This document shows positions 33,001 to 44,931 of a DNA stretch of 64,000 nt, piece by piece. The DNA is from Acanthochlamys bracteata (taxonomy: Eukaryota; Streptophyta; Magnoliopsida; Pandanales; Velloziaceae): contig CM034127.1 of the NCBI GenBank assembly GCA_019914995.1, forward strand, positions 3,162,001-3,226,000, in the 5' to 3' direction. Each line of letters starts with the position of its first letter. The first letter of the stretch is position 1. Below the pieces are notes generated by a model that was not told where the DNA came from, did no database searches, and was given only the letters and a program-made list of their open reading frames with translations. Both the position numbers and the translations under genes were made by a program.

Positions 33001-36000
33001 TCAAGCACAGTAACACATGCATATTAGTAAAGCATTCATGGATAAAGGAGATTCCTTCTAAGCTTATAAAGAGACAGCATGTATTGAGCTGTGGTATACT
33101 TAATAACGAGACTACTTGATAATGGCAATACCAGAATATGAAGAAGTGATCAAATTCACATACCAAATGAGACAAGCTTCTCTCATCCTCGATCAGATGT
33201 TAATAAGAGCACAACTGTGATTTTAGATGCCAAAGGCATTGAGGTCTAAATTCTCGAAGCCTATAGCCCAAATGATCATGCGTGACAATATATAACTCTT
33301 TTCAGGATTATGAAATAAGATGCTGGAGATTTGATGTGCAAACAAGTAAGACTTCTCAAGTGGATGGTGCTCTGGTAGTTATAACTAAATTTCTTAAGAG
33401 ATCTCTTAATATGAAATAATGACGGAGCGTAACAAAACTTGAACCAAATATCATAACAGCGGAATGCACCTAAGTTACACGAGAAACGTAAAGATTATGG
33501 ACAAGCAAATTAAAAAGAAGCAAACCATATTGATCACCACAGAAAGTCAAAAAACGAAATACCAGGGTCTCCACTGGATAAATCATAGGATTTAACCTTG
33601 TACCTCATGTTTACCAGCAGATGCCCTTTCAGTGATTTCATTAAGCCTATTGTCGCACCTACTCTTGTAAAGAACCTGAAAAAGACAAATGAGGCAGGCC
33701 ATGAGCAACCATATCCAGAAGCAATTAAAGAGAAGAATATATCAAGATATATAATCTGCAACAGCTCAACGCTGCAAGATAAGATGAGATTTACCAACAT
33801 GTATCTGAAGGACTTTTTTAATAAGTCCTATAGATGAACTAAGTATATTCACTACAAGAACATCCTCATAGCAAATGCATACAGATACATAACTCGCTAA
33901 TTTGCCAACTTGAAGGGCTTGTATTCAGGATTTAACCAATGGAAACTAAGAGTAAATTTACGATGAACTTTGCTAATCAGTCATATCAGTGTAAATCATG
34001 TGCATATCTCCTAAAATTCCTTTTGCAATTTAAATACCACCATCTAAACCGGACAAAGCTCTGAACTCAACAACAGCGCTACAAAAAGAGTCGCAGTCCC
34101 AGCTCATTTCTTGAATGGATTTGTTAGAGCATACAGTCATAAGTCTTATGTAGGAGCATCAAATGTAAAAAATAACATATATTACGATCTGAGTAATTTG
34201 TCTGTGGTAGAAGCTAGAATCGTAACAGAGTTCCCTTTCCCAGGAACATATTTAGTAGTGGTTACGCATAGAAGTAAGTGGCTCCAAAATATTAAGTATC
34301 TCCTTCTCCGTAACAAGCATCACCATACATCATTGAGTAATTAGGCTTACCCCATTGATAGATATTGCAAAAACTCTTCTAGCCAATTTTTGCAAGACAA
34401 ATCATGTCGAGGGCCATGATAGTAATATGCTATACAGACTTTCTGATAACCATGACTGCCACTATTATGAAAAAGCATCAGCCAGGGTCGTGGATTAGTT
34501 ACTCCAGCCAAACCTACAACCTTGAACTTTTCTCATGATATATTCAATTTCTTACACCTATGTCTTGAATTTCAATAAACTAGTATACATATCAAATGCA
34601 AGATACAAAAGAAGAGTAACTGACACAGTAACATGTAAATGTCTCCTTTTTCCACAATTTACCAGATACAAAAGAATAGTTGTACGTAAAGGATTTAAAG
34701 GAGAGACCTACTAGTTCTTGCATCATGGTGCGATAAAATTCTATCTTCTCTTTCGAATCAAGAATCTGCTTCTCAATTTGGGGGACCTTCAACACATGAA
34801 GAGATTTATATTAAAGATGATATATTCTATTCTGACAGTACTAAACTGTAAAAGATAATAATAACATCGAATCATATCAGACTTTCAGTAGTCCATCTTG
34901 TAGTCTATGACAAGAATCACATATTCTAAATATTAGTGCAATTTGATTTTTTATGTTTAGTGGTTAATTAAATTAAATAAATAATATTTCGACCCAAAAA
35001 AAAAGATTTCAATAAATAATGTTGAAACAGATTGCTTCACTTCACATAAATTTAGCTGACAGTGAAAACAAGAAGAGCTAGCAATACTTAAGCGGAATTG
35101 CACATAACACATATTATAGACTGAAATACATAGGCCTAGTCACATCAGCATAAACACTCCAAATTTTGTCAATTGCCTATAAAATACATTTTTATCGTTC
35201 AAAATATTGGAAAGTTCTAGACCAAGTTGGAGCTTATATACTAAAATAAGTGAAAGTTACCCATTTATATGCTACTACTAAGATTCTGAAAAGATTGAGC
35301 ATATTGAGATAGTTTCAGATGATACTTCTCTACCATCATTGTCTTCATTTTGTTCTCTTGGAAATAGAGTGAATCAGCTATAAATTTAAAAATCTAGAAA
35401 GACCAATTATGCTTTATCTCTTCATCAAGTGCAAAAGGTAATTATAGGGTGTTTTCACCTTGTATAAGAAGGAAGACATATATGTTACGTTTGCAAAAGG
35501 TAGAGAAACTAATCATATATTTGCATGCTCTCATTAGGACAATCTCCATCCAATTAAGAGGACCAGGCCAGTGGTTCAATGGTTTTTCAGCAGTTTTTAA
35601 GAAGTTGGGGCATAGAAGTAAGAGCCACTCCTTCGAAAAGAGCAAGTTCATCTTCACATAATCCATTTAAACATTATAGCATATACAAGTACCATCCTGC
35701 ACAATAAACATAGCATGGCCAAAAATACCATCTTCACACCCAGTGACAATGCAATAGAAGAGTAAAAATAAATAAATAAAATAAAAAACGCATCCATTGA
35801 TCAAAGAAAATAGTGTAACAATGCCTAAGGAAAGGCAAAAGTAAGGCGTAACTAGTAAATGAAGAAAAAATACCTTTTTCTCCTCAGCGTTTGGCGATTG
35901 TGATTCCATTGCACTTTGCATTTCACTTCCATGGATTTGGTTAACAAAGTTCCTGCCCACAACTGGAAATCCCAGACCCTGTTGCAATGGATGCATAGCA

Positions 36001-39000
36001 CCGCCAGTTCGAGAAACTGAATTTGGCAAAGGGGGCTTGAATCCTGAGGAAGACATTGGTGGCCGTGATCCAGAGAAGCCTTGCTGTGGTAGAACTATAG
36101 AAATTCCAAAAAGCAAAGCACATCAAACAAAAAATCACATTCAACATTAAGCATTAAAGAACTAAAAGTTCTTGATTAACATGGTGATTAAGTGTTTAAG
36201 AAACAGGAAAAACATCAATGGCCGCAACTATGTGATAATATACGTACCAGGATTTTGCCAGGCAGGACCACCATAAACTTTTGATGTTTGTCCAGTAGCT
36301 TGTAACAAAGCCTCGTCAAACTTAACGCTGTTTGGAAGCACAGAGGGAAGACTACGCCCTTCCCGGTACCGTTCCATCAGATAAAGAGCGGTGCAGAACT
36401 CTCTTAGCGAAAGCATACTATCACTATCTTGATCAGACAAGTCCCACACTTGCTTTAACACCTCTGCTTGGAAAAAGAAAGGCAATGAGGATATTAAATG
36501 TATGTTTGTTCATTTCTCATAGCATCTAGTATGTTAAGGTATCCGTGACATGACGTAACGCCTTTGCTAGACCTACGCAAAGATTGATCAATCTGATGAT
36601 AGCAGTAGATCTTTGAGAGCATTTCCAATGCAGCGGTCTAAGTCACTGCAGGTATAAACATCTTGTAAAAAGTACATTGTTCTAACATAACAAGCCCAAG
36701 AAGATCATATAAGGATAATGTATCTACCTCTTGGAAGCCTCCAGCTCAGGAAAAGATTGCGTGCCTCTGCACCAGTAATTTTCCCATCTCTATCTTTGTC
36801 TACTTCCACAAATACAGCAGTGTACTTCTTAATATCAGATTGAGTAAACCTAGGCCATGGTTGCTCGGAAGCAGAACCAACTAAAGCATTGGAAGTTGCT
36901 ACTGAAGTGCTCTGCAAGCCACCTAACTGATTTTGCATAACTACTGGTGGGGGCTGCTGGTGCTGGTTGCTAGCAGCAGGAAGTGCTAACATGTTATTCA
37001 ATGAATCAACTTGACTTGGTTTCACAGTACTCTGCAACCCTGATGATAGTAGGGGAGAAGTGGTGGAATTAGATGTAGTGCTTGCAGGAAAGCTTGGGGT
37101 CAGAGGGTCTGATTTTGTCTTAGGAGCTGCAGAGAATAAGTCTCCTCCAAAAACTGAGTCAGAAGCAAACCCATTACCAGATGGCACCAGAGCTTTTGAA
37201 TCAGAGCCAGCTGGTTGAGATGACTTTGGAACTGGATCTTTTTGTATTATTGCAAGCAACGACGTATGTGTAGATGGGTTATTGGGATTGGCTGACATGA
37301 TACTTGGTGTTCCTGAGACAGCCTGAGCAGGCCTTTCTTCATTAATTGACGGTGTAACGCCTCTAGCGGGAATCTGTGATGGTCCTCCAACTGAGGCCCC
37401 AGTAGCTCTTCCACCAAGCCAATTGCCTGTCTGATTCATCATGTTTGGGCTTGGAACTGGTGCATTAGCAATGCTCCCTTTCCCTGCAAACGCAGAATTG
37501 ACCCCAGGAAATGCAGAATTCACTGCTTGAGGGGGAATAGGACCTGCAAACAAAGAGGATTGAGATGGCTTCCAGCGTTAAGATGGTCTCATGAATTAAT
37601 CTATAGTTAGGGCAAAGATACTGGTCTATACCTGCACTTTGAAGGGCTTGAGGGCCACCAAAGCCAATATTTTGAGATGTGACAGGCGCCATATTACCCA
37701 TTTGAACAGGAGGACGTACCGCTGGATTCAAATTGGATGGAGCAGCTGTCATATTCATCTGTGGTACAGGAGTTGCCACAGGATTTATTTTAGGGGCTGG
37801 AATTTTAGCTGCTGCAGGGCCGTATAATGCTGCTTTCACAATATCTGGTGTTAGTTCACGTCCGCTTTGAGCAACAGTTACAAGCTTCAATGCATTATAG
37901 AATTCTTGTCGTCCAAGAAAACCAGTTCGACTTTGATCAGCATGCATCCATATCTGCATCATGATTCAACAAGCTTGAAGTTGGAAACTCAAATATTAAT
38001 AATTAAAATAACAGTTGATATATAGATGGAATATTAATGTGCATAGTGCATACAACAAGCATATATGTAGCACTACACAAGAACTTTATGGTGGCATATT
38101 CATCATAATACAGGAAAAGGGAAAAAAAATAGAAAGTTTTTGAGATATAATCAGAGTTTGAATTATATCTTTAAAATAATGACCAAAAGGTGTAGACCCA
38201 ACTTCTTGCAGCACATAATCGAGACAGACCTTGAGATAACAATCAAATGATTTACTATTCAGTTTGCAAAGACGTACACACAAAGCTATTAACTTCTCAT
38301 ACCAAAGGCGTAACTTCATGTCACAGACAACATTCCAAATTGGTGAGAACAACCGCACTTCACATAATTAATCTCAACTTAGCAATTCAATGAAAGAAAT
38401 CTTCAGCTCTAATCCTACAGACTATCTTCCTGCTCAGACAAGAAACTTAAAACTCACAACATTGCTAATTCAGGTTCCTAAAGTATTGAAAGCCCAAACT
38501 AGTTTTCTCCGTAAAACAGTACAGATACAACTGACATTGTTGCACCATAGCTTATTCCCAGCTGACTGGTTACAAAATGGATCTTAAACACAACACCAAC
38601 CAACCACCCTGCTCAATCTTCAGCAATTCAAAATCAACATTGCCACTTAAGACTCAAATCTTTGGTTCTCCATCACAACTTGCACTCCTGCACTCCACAT
38701 CAACCAAGTTACTCTTTCTGTCAGCTTAGGTCACTCACCAAAAATGGAGATTACGTGGCAATAACCAAAAATGTCAGCACCCAAATTCAACATTTCCACT
38801 CCATGAAGAAGTGATCCTATTGTCAAAAGTTCAACCCATAAATATTTAGAAAGGATAGGGATCCAATTTCCTAGAGCTTCAACGAGTAATTGCATGCTTC
38901 AACACAATTTCTACATAACATTAATAAATAAACTCATAAATCTGACCTGAGCTAAGATGTTTTTAGGCAAGTTAGATCCTTGAAAGAAATTAACAGCTTC

Positions 39001-39096
39001 AGCACCACTGATCCGTCCATCACGATCCAAATCAGCTTGACGGAAGTAAGCGTCAAAGGCCTCTATCCCCGCTACCGGCGCCGGTGACGCAGCCAT
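30041..39096 (-). CDS. EH-domain endocytic protein, AtEH1/Pan1 type
   Basis: Fourteen exons on the minus strand: 39096-38947, 37953-37632, 37543-36728, 36463-36248, 36094-35874, 34786-34712, 33675-33604, 32917-32819, 32730-32659, 32582-32468, 31688-31620, 31347-31035, 30658-30541 and 30445-30041. All junctions use GT-AG and phases agree, giving 1,020 residues. Two EH domains carry canonical EF-hand loops: DLDRDGRISGAE (residues 22-33) and DKDRDGKITGAE (about 406-417). A Pro/Ser/Asn-rich linker separates them. Exons 6-10 (about 576-720) encode a coiled coil (IEKQILDSKEKIEFYRTMM). Then come an acidic DWDEEWDKFEDEG box and a Phe/Asp-rich tail with a DPF motif (EADPFGSM). Known role: AtEH1 and AtEH2/Pan1 are TPLATE-complex subunits in clathrin-mediated endocytosis. 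The length is nearest AtEH1 (At1g20760). Confidence 0.92.
31992..32227. repeat. Tandem repeat, three copies of 77-80 bp, in an EH/Pan1 intron
   Basis: Three head-to-tail copies begin with GAGCATGTGCCA at 31992, 32069 and 32149. Each contains CAAATGTACA(C/T)TTAAGTGAGCA and ends near GACACTTATTCAAATGG. The copies differ by a few substitutions and small indels; the third has a deletion of the GCAG block. The array lies inside intron 10 (31689-32467). Confidence 0.95.
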
Positions 39097-39586
39097 CTCC
39101 GGTGAAATCAAGCTCGATTGACGAGCGAGAAAAGGGAGGCAATAAATAAAACAGAGATGCTAGCGGTTGTATTTGATTGATCGAGGAGGGAGAAGACGGG
39201 GTAGCAGATTTGGAATTTGCTAAAATGATTGCAAGTGACAACATTTCCCCTTGATATTTATATTGTTGTAATAGCATTCCCCGCCCGCTCGCATTGTCCC
39301 TTTATCCTATTTCTAAACCGGGTTCCCACTTGAGTTTTAAGTGCGCATTGGACTCTAGTTAGAGTCGTGGGCTCAAAGTTGGTTCTAAGGAGGCCATCAT
39401 AAGAGCTATGGACTCATTTGTTTCCTTACGAGCTATCTATTACAATCATTTCGAAGTCCAAGTTGATGGAATGAGGTGAATGCAATACGTGGCGTCTACT
39501 GGCTGCTGGCTATTGTTTAGCACTTTAGCTATAAGAACTTGTTTTATAAAATGGGCAATCTTCTATTGATTATGAATCATATATAA

Positions 39587-39776
39587 GGGATTGTTTGGTT
39601 GCACTGAAGTGATATCTTTGAAATATAAGTCTGAGAAGTGGGTTTGAGCCTTTGTGTTTGAATGTATTTGGAAATGAGTTTGCAAATAATCTTTCGTGTT
39701 TGGTTGTATTTGTAAGTGAACTTGAAAGTGAATTTGGTTTAAAAGAAGTGTCTTCAGGGAGAACGAACACACTCCC
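39587..39776. mobile_element. Tourist-like MITE, 190 bp
   Basis: Begins GGGATTGTTTGGTTGC and ends GAACGAACACACTCCC, imperfect terminal inverted repeats, flanked by TAA at 39584-39586 and 39777-39779. TAA target duplications and GGG...TGTTTGG ends are typical of PIF/Harbinger (Tourist) MITEs. No coding capacity. Confidence 0.6.
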
Positions 39777-39779
39777 TAA

Positions 39780-40089
39780 GAGCATAATTCAATTTATAGA
39801 ATTTACTCTTTTTTCATAAAAATTTAACTATAGTTTATTTTCATTGTTTCAATTTTTTTCAAAACGAACGAAACTCAAGTTTGCAAAAATCACTTTTGTG
39901 AAATTAAAACACAATCTAAAGACGTGCTTTTATTGGTTGGACGTAAGTTCTGTGAAACTGAATCTTGTGAAATTGAATTCGGTAAAAAGTAGACTGAAAG
40001 TGAGTTTGGATATAAACTGAAATATAAGAAATGAATTTGAATTTAAATTTTGGCGGAAGAAATAAGTTAATTATAATTGAAACACACTC
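39780..40089. mobile_element. Second Tourist-like element abutting the first
   Basis: Starts GAGCATAATTCAATTTATAG and ends AATTGAAACACACTC, flanked by TAA on both sides (39777-39779, shared with the previous element, and 40090-40092). The ends are imperfect inverted repeats of each other. A copy of the end motif (ATTAAAACACAATCTAAAG) also occurs inside near 39904, so the interior may be composite. Confidence 0.4.
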
Positions 40090-41413
40090 TAAGCGCAAGG
40101 TTGCAATAGGAAAGTATATAGGCAAAAGATTTTTCCGATAAGAGGTTATACATGATAATCAAATTCCAGTACCTATAGTTGTTGGTATTGTTGTTGAGCG
40201 TTGAAACGTCTGGATAGTTACTAGTTAGATGCTCTAAGTTTCTTTGTGTATGATTGCTAGATCAACTTTACATTTCTTCCATGAAATAGTGGGATTCATT
40301 TTGTGCATCATTTTGGTAAAGTTGTTGAAAGAAGCTTATGGCTTGTACTCATTGACAAGCAGTGCCCTAGTGAAGGCAAGGTGCAATAGACAATGATAGT
40401 GACTTTCAGGCCTTGCTTGAATGAATCATGCGTGCCAAGCAATCATGTAATGCATTCTGAATTTAGACAATAAAAAGAAGACTTTCATTACACCTCCCTG
40501 TAGAATGTGGAACATCTATGCTTATTTATGTTAGATCAGAAATTGACAGATCCGAATTTGTCATTACTCCTTCACCTGCCCTCACGTTCCTTGCCTCTTG
40601 AATCAGGTGCCTCTCACTTCAGCTATAAGTGCAGTTCCTATAAAATCCCAATAAAAACCCGTTCAGAATTGGGGTCGATAGAAAGTCGTCTTTCCTACAG
40701 TTCTAGGTGTTTATAAAGACTATTTTTCTGTTCAAAATGAAACTTCCTTATTCAATAGGATCAGTTCGAGTTGATCCTAGATCCACAAGGCCAGCATATA
40801 ATTGCTTAAAGTCTTTCGTCGGTCTTAGAACAATTTGAAATTCAAATCTCATGACCAGCCACTCCTTGAACTTTTGGAACCAATATTAATCTTTTGGTTC
40901 ACTGGCATCAACATCAATATCTTGGGTTGATAATCTTGTCATATGGGTACATAGAGGCATCTCACATGCTTTTGTAACACTTTATGGTTCTTCTTGCTGC
41001 AGTTCAAGTCTTGCTATTTTATTTAACATCTCCAAACATTTTTTAAAAAAAAGATCTTACATAGTTTTATAAAAGTAACCTCTTTATTTAGGGAAAACCA
41101 TTTTATAGATAATCCCAAGTTCCTCGTGCAGAGAGGCACATGATCCACATGCCTCAGTGTTTGTTCCCTGTATTTGAGGGGAGTGGCACGTATGAGATTT
41201 GACGGATGTCGAAAACAAAATACGTCGCACTTAATCTTCTGTTTTCTGATACTTCCACTGAAGTGAAGGTTGAGTGCCACCAACAACTTCACTCGTTCAA
41301 ACTTACCTGAGCACTTTCATCTTGCTAGAATGTTTGAAAATTGCAGGAACTTTGTCAATGGTATCCAGACCTGGTTTTATATTGAGGAGGTGGTATTTAC
41401 TGAAAGCGGGATA

Positions 41414-41455
41414 CATCTCACCGTCCATGGTGTGGCTCCTATGGATGGTGAGATG
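41414..41455. repeat. 15-bp inverted repeat with 12-nt loop
   Basis: CATCTCACCGTCCAT (41414-41428) faces ATGGATGGTGAGATG (41441-41455). The single mismatch would be a G-U pair in RNA. The stem is too short for a usual plant microRNA precursor. Confidence 0.7.
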
Positions 41456-42369
41456 AGATCGATGGGGATATGAAATTTTGGTTTCATACAAAACACAGCT
41501 TTGTAAAAATTGGGTACTACTCCAGATTGTCAGAGAGGAAAATGCTAATGTTTTAAATGCATCTACCCATATGGGATGAACTAATAGATGCAATGACATT
41601 ATAGTAATATAAAGTTCTTTTGAAGTTCTGTATCAAACGAGTGATTATCACATGTTTACATGTGAGTAAATATTGATCTGCTCATAAAACTTAAAACTGA
41701 AATGATTGGTATATAGCTTTAACAAAACAATGTTTGACTGCAACATTATTATAATTTGTTGCCTGAAGCTCTGTATAATTAATAGTGAAGTTGAAAGAGA
41801 AAATATCTGAACTTTTTTGTTCTTGGAAGTTGGTCATGTACAGGCAGATGCTCTGTGCTTTCTTTTTTGAACCCTTTTGTTATACAGGTAGACGTATAGT
41901 GCTTAAAATAAAGCCTCTTTAAAACGAAACTTATTTGAATTTTTAAAAAAATGAGTTTGATTTTTAAAATTAAAAATTAATATATAAATATATAAATTGT
42001 ATATTATATATTCATTTTGATTGTTTAAAATATTTTTTAAAAATAATTTAAATATTATAGAAATTTTATTTAAAAAATAATTTTTTTATAAATAAAAGCA
42101 ATTGAATAAGTAACGACAAACACTCCCAAATGTGTTCTTTCAAGAAGTAGACCGTGTTCAGTAATCAAATTATCAAAGTTCCCGTGTGGGGTATGTTGTT
42201 GTTCTGATGCATTCACTCCTAACCAGCTGTTTCAGGGATAAAAGCTTCAAAATTCTCTCATCTACATCTACAACAAGTTATCACAGGTTTTAGATCTTTC
42301 TGTACGCTGCATTCAAACACGTAATCCATAGATATCGATAATTCAAGTATATGTACAACAATTGATTTA

Positions 42370-42623
42370 GAAGGCATTTGGTTCAGTTTTTTTTAATTAT
42401 ATTTTTTTATTTTTTTATTTTATATTTTTTAATATATATTTTATATTTATTTAAAAATTTTATTTAAAATTTAAAAAATATAAAAAAATTATATTTAAAA
42501 AAATTTTATTATATAATTTTATTTTATTTTTAAAATAAAAATATAAAACTTATTTTAAAAAAATAAAAATATTTTTTATTTTAAAAAAATTTTATTGCAT
42601 AAGTAATTTCTGTGCAAATCATT
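42370..42623. mobile_element. AT-rich MITE with TTA target duplication
   Basis: Left end GAAGGCATTTGGTTCAG and right end CTGTGCAAATCATT are imperfect inverted repeats, flanked by TTA at 42367-42369 and 42624-42626. The interior is almost pure A/T. TWA duplications point to Tourist-type elements. Confidence 0.5.
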
Positions 42624-43790
42624 TTAGTTGCTGAATTGTTGCAAATTCTCCGTTCGAAAGATTAATGTGTTCTTCTATTAAAGAAGAATAAACGCAGTTG
42701 CTGCTCATGCTCCAGTCCAAAGTGATCAAACTGTCTCAAAATTCTTGAGAATTTTCATGAGATCGACGCATTAATCATGTATAAGAATTAAGTTATAGTG
42801 TTAAATTATTCTAACGTTTAGCTTACTTTTGTTTTGTATAAAGTCCCCCTTGGTATAACTGCTGCCTCCATAAAGCTCAAAAAACAACAAAAGAAGCTAC
42901 CAATTATTGCCATCGACTTATTAACAGGAATCAGAATGCTACCAAACCTCCATCGACCTTTTGTATTCGCAGCGTTTGTCGAAGCCATCACAAAGAATAG
43001 AACTCCAGCCATTAATAACTCCTGCAATAAAATAAATCAATCACAAATCTGTAAAGTCATTCATTAACAACCCCACTCCAACTATAATGAACTAACTCGA
43101 ACGCCGCCTGCCCATTCCCCAGTGTTGGGTTTTCCACTTAAGTCATGAAAGTCGAAGATCATAATTTTAAGCTCAATGGAAAGAAAGTTTGGAAAAATTG
43201 CGTTAGTGGGTCAGTAAGATGAATGTAGATGCGTGAACGTTGTTAAATGAATGAAAAGGAGAAGTTAATTTTTCAAACGGCACACAAATATTCTCTTTGT
43301 GGCAGGATCGTGGCATGCGCATGGGAGTGGACGTGTCCTTTGGTTGTGGGGCATCCACTAGCTAACAGTCAGAAATCAGATCTGGTAGCTAACTTATCAC
43401 CGGCACCAGTTGTATGGTTTTGCTTTGTAACGTCAACTGCCGACTAACCGTCAGATCTTTCTTGTTAATAACTGATGGCATTCAGCTTAATAAGCTTTAT
43501 TAAAAGTTCGAACTTGATCTAGAGAAACTAAATTTCAGTTTAATTAGAACTTCAAGAACTAAATGCATGCAACTTCAAAGTTGAACGCAGCTAGCAAGAA
43601 TGGCAGCTGGTCCCCTGACTAATCTTGTCGTTTTGGTATTCAAAAACATTATTAATAATGTTTCTTTTTCCTCTCTTAAAAAAACAAAGAAAATCAACTA
43701 CTACTGCAACACAGTGAAAAAGATAAACAGAACAGAACCCCACCTCGCAGCTGTCTCCAGCTCTCCATTTAACTCTCTTCTTTATATATA

Positions 43791-43800
43791 CCTCCTCTCC
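43791..43800 (+). promoter_or_regulatory. TATA box of the EXORDIUM-like gene
   Basis: TTTATATATA, followed by a CT-rich leader with TTC repeats. Its position 58-67 bp before the ATG at 43858 supports that start and excludes the in-frame upstream ATG at 43600. Confidence 0.6.
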
Positions 43801-43857
43801 CCTTCTTCTTCTTCTTCAGTTCAAACACAAAACAACATCAATCAACTTCTATACAAA

Positions 43858-44931
43858 ATGCAAAACAAAACAATTCTACTAGTATTCTTCTCTTCCCTTT
43901 TCTGTTCACCAACTCTTCTTCTCCTCCATGCTGCTTCACCATTTCCTTACCACAAACAGAAAGACCAGAACTTGAAGATAAATCCTGCACAAACAACAAC
44001 CGCTACAACCAGCAGCAGCACAGATCAGTTGGGAACATCAAAGAAATACGAAGGTGCATCAGACCTTGTTCACCTTCGGTACCACATGGGTCCTGTTCTT
44101 TCATCTCCGATCAACCTCTACATCATCTGGTACGGCCGTTGGCTTTCTTCCCGTCAATCCATTCTCCGAGGCTTCCTTCTCTCTCTCTCCGACCAAACCT
44201 TGAAATCTTCTTCCGTTTCACAATGGTGGTCCACTGTTTCCCTCTACGCCGATCAAACGGGCGGCAATGTCACTCGCCGGTTCACGATAGCCCGCGAAGC
44301 TTCCCTCAACCCTTCTCTTTCCCGTGGTTCCCAACTAACACGCCTCTCAGTTCAACAGATCATCGCCGACGCTGTTTCTCAACGCGGTATCCCGGTTGAT
44401 CACCGTAACGGTGTCTACCTCGTTTTAACCTCTCGTGAGATCCGCATGCAAGAATTCTGCCGTGCCGTGTGCGGGTTCCACTACTTCACTTTTCCGTCTA
44501 TCGTCGGACACACGCTGCCTTACGCGTGGATCGGAGACAGTGGTGCCCAATGCCCAGACGTGTGCGCGTACCCATTCGTTATCCCGGCGTACATGGCGAG
44601 TGCGCAGAAACCAATGATGCCTCCAAACGGAGACGCAGGAGTTGATGGCATGGTGAGTGTTATTGCACACGAGCTCGCTGAGCTCTCAACGAACCCGTTA
44701 GTAAACGCCTGGTACGCGGGAGAAGACCCAACTGCGCCAACGGAGATCGGAGATCTGTGTGAAGGAGTTTATGGGACCGGCGGCGGCGGAGGGTATACTG
44801 GTCAAGTTGCTGCTGATGGGCAAGGAAGAAAGTATAACCTCAATGGCCGTGGAGGAAGAAGGTTTTTGGTTCAGTGGGTTTGGAACCCGGTGATTCAGGC
44901 GTGTTCCGGACCAAACGCCGTCGATCAGTAG
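43858..44931 (+). CDS. EXORDIUM-like secreted protein (PHI-1 family)
   Basis: Intronless, 357 residues. The start MQNKTILLVFFSSLFCSPTL is the ATG just after the TATA box and leader, and it gives a clear signal peptide ending near residue 26. After a Thr/Ser/Gln-rich linker comes the phosphate-induced (PHI-1/EXO) domain: LRYHMGPVLSSPINLYIIWY, SVQQIIADAVSQRG, YLVLTSREIRMQEFC, FPSIVGHTLPYAWIGDSGAQ, CPDVCAYPF, and VIAHELAELSTNP (HELAE at about 271-275). The end is FLVQWVWNPVIQACSGP. Family knowledge: EXO and EXL proteins are apoplastic and promote brassinosteroid- or carbon-dependent growth. The Cys-rich core and length fit the EXL5-type subgroup. Catalytic activity of the HEL motif is unproven. 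Confidence 0.92.
   Translation: MQNKTILLVFFSSLFCSPTLLLLHAASPFPYHKQKDQNLKINPAQTTTATTSSSTDQLGTSKKYEGASDLVHLRYHMGPVLSSPINLYIIWYGRWLSSRQSILRGFLLSLSDQTLKSSSVSQWWSTVSLYADQTGGNVTRRFTIAREASLNPSLSRGSQLTRLSVQQIIADAVSQRGIPVDHRNGVYLVLTSREIRMQEFCRAVCGFHYFTFPSIVGHTLPYAWIGDSGAQCPDVCAYPFVIPAYMASAQKPMMPPNGDAGVDGMVSVIAHELAELSTNPLVNAWYAGEDPTAPTEIGDLCEGVYGTGGGGGYTGQVAADGQGRKYNLNGRGGRRFLVQWVWNPVIQACSGPNAVDQ

Larger units (their letters stand above)
40093..43790. other. Long intergenic region upstream of the EXORDIUM-like gene
   Basis: About 3.7 kb without a supported gene. It contains a hairpin (41414-41455), an AT-rich MITE-like tract (about 41900-42110, right end CAAACACTCCC) and a TTA-flanked MITE (42370-42623), described separately. 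Short frames show no family resemblance. 43300-43790 should hold the promoter of the next gene. Confidence 0.45.

Noticed and set aside
43600-43857. In-frame upstream ATG that would add 86 residues to the EXORDIUM-like protein
   Set aside because: The TATA box at 43791-43800 lies inside this extension, and the signal peptide starts at the ATG at 43858.
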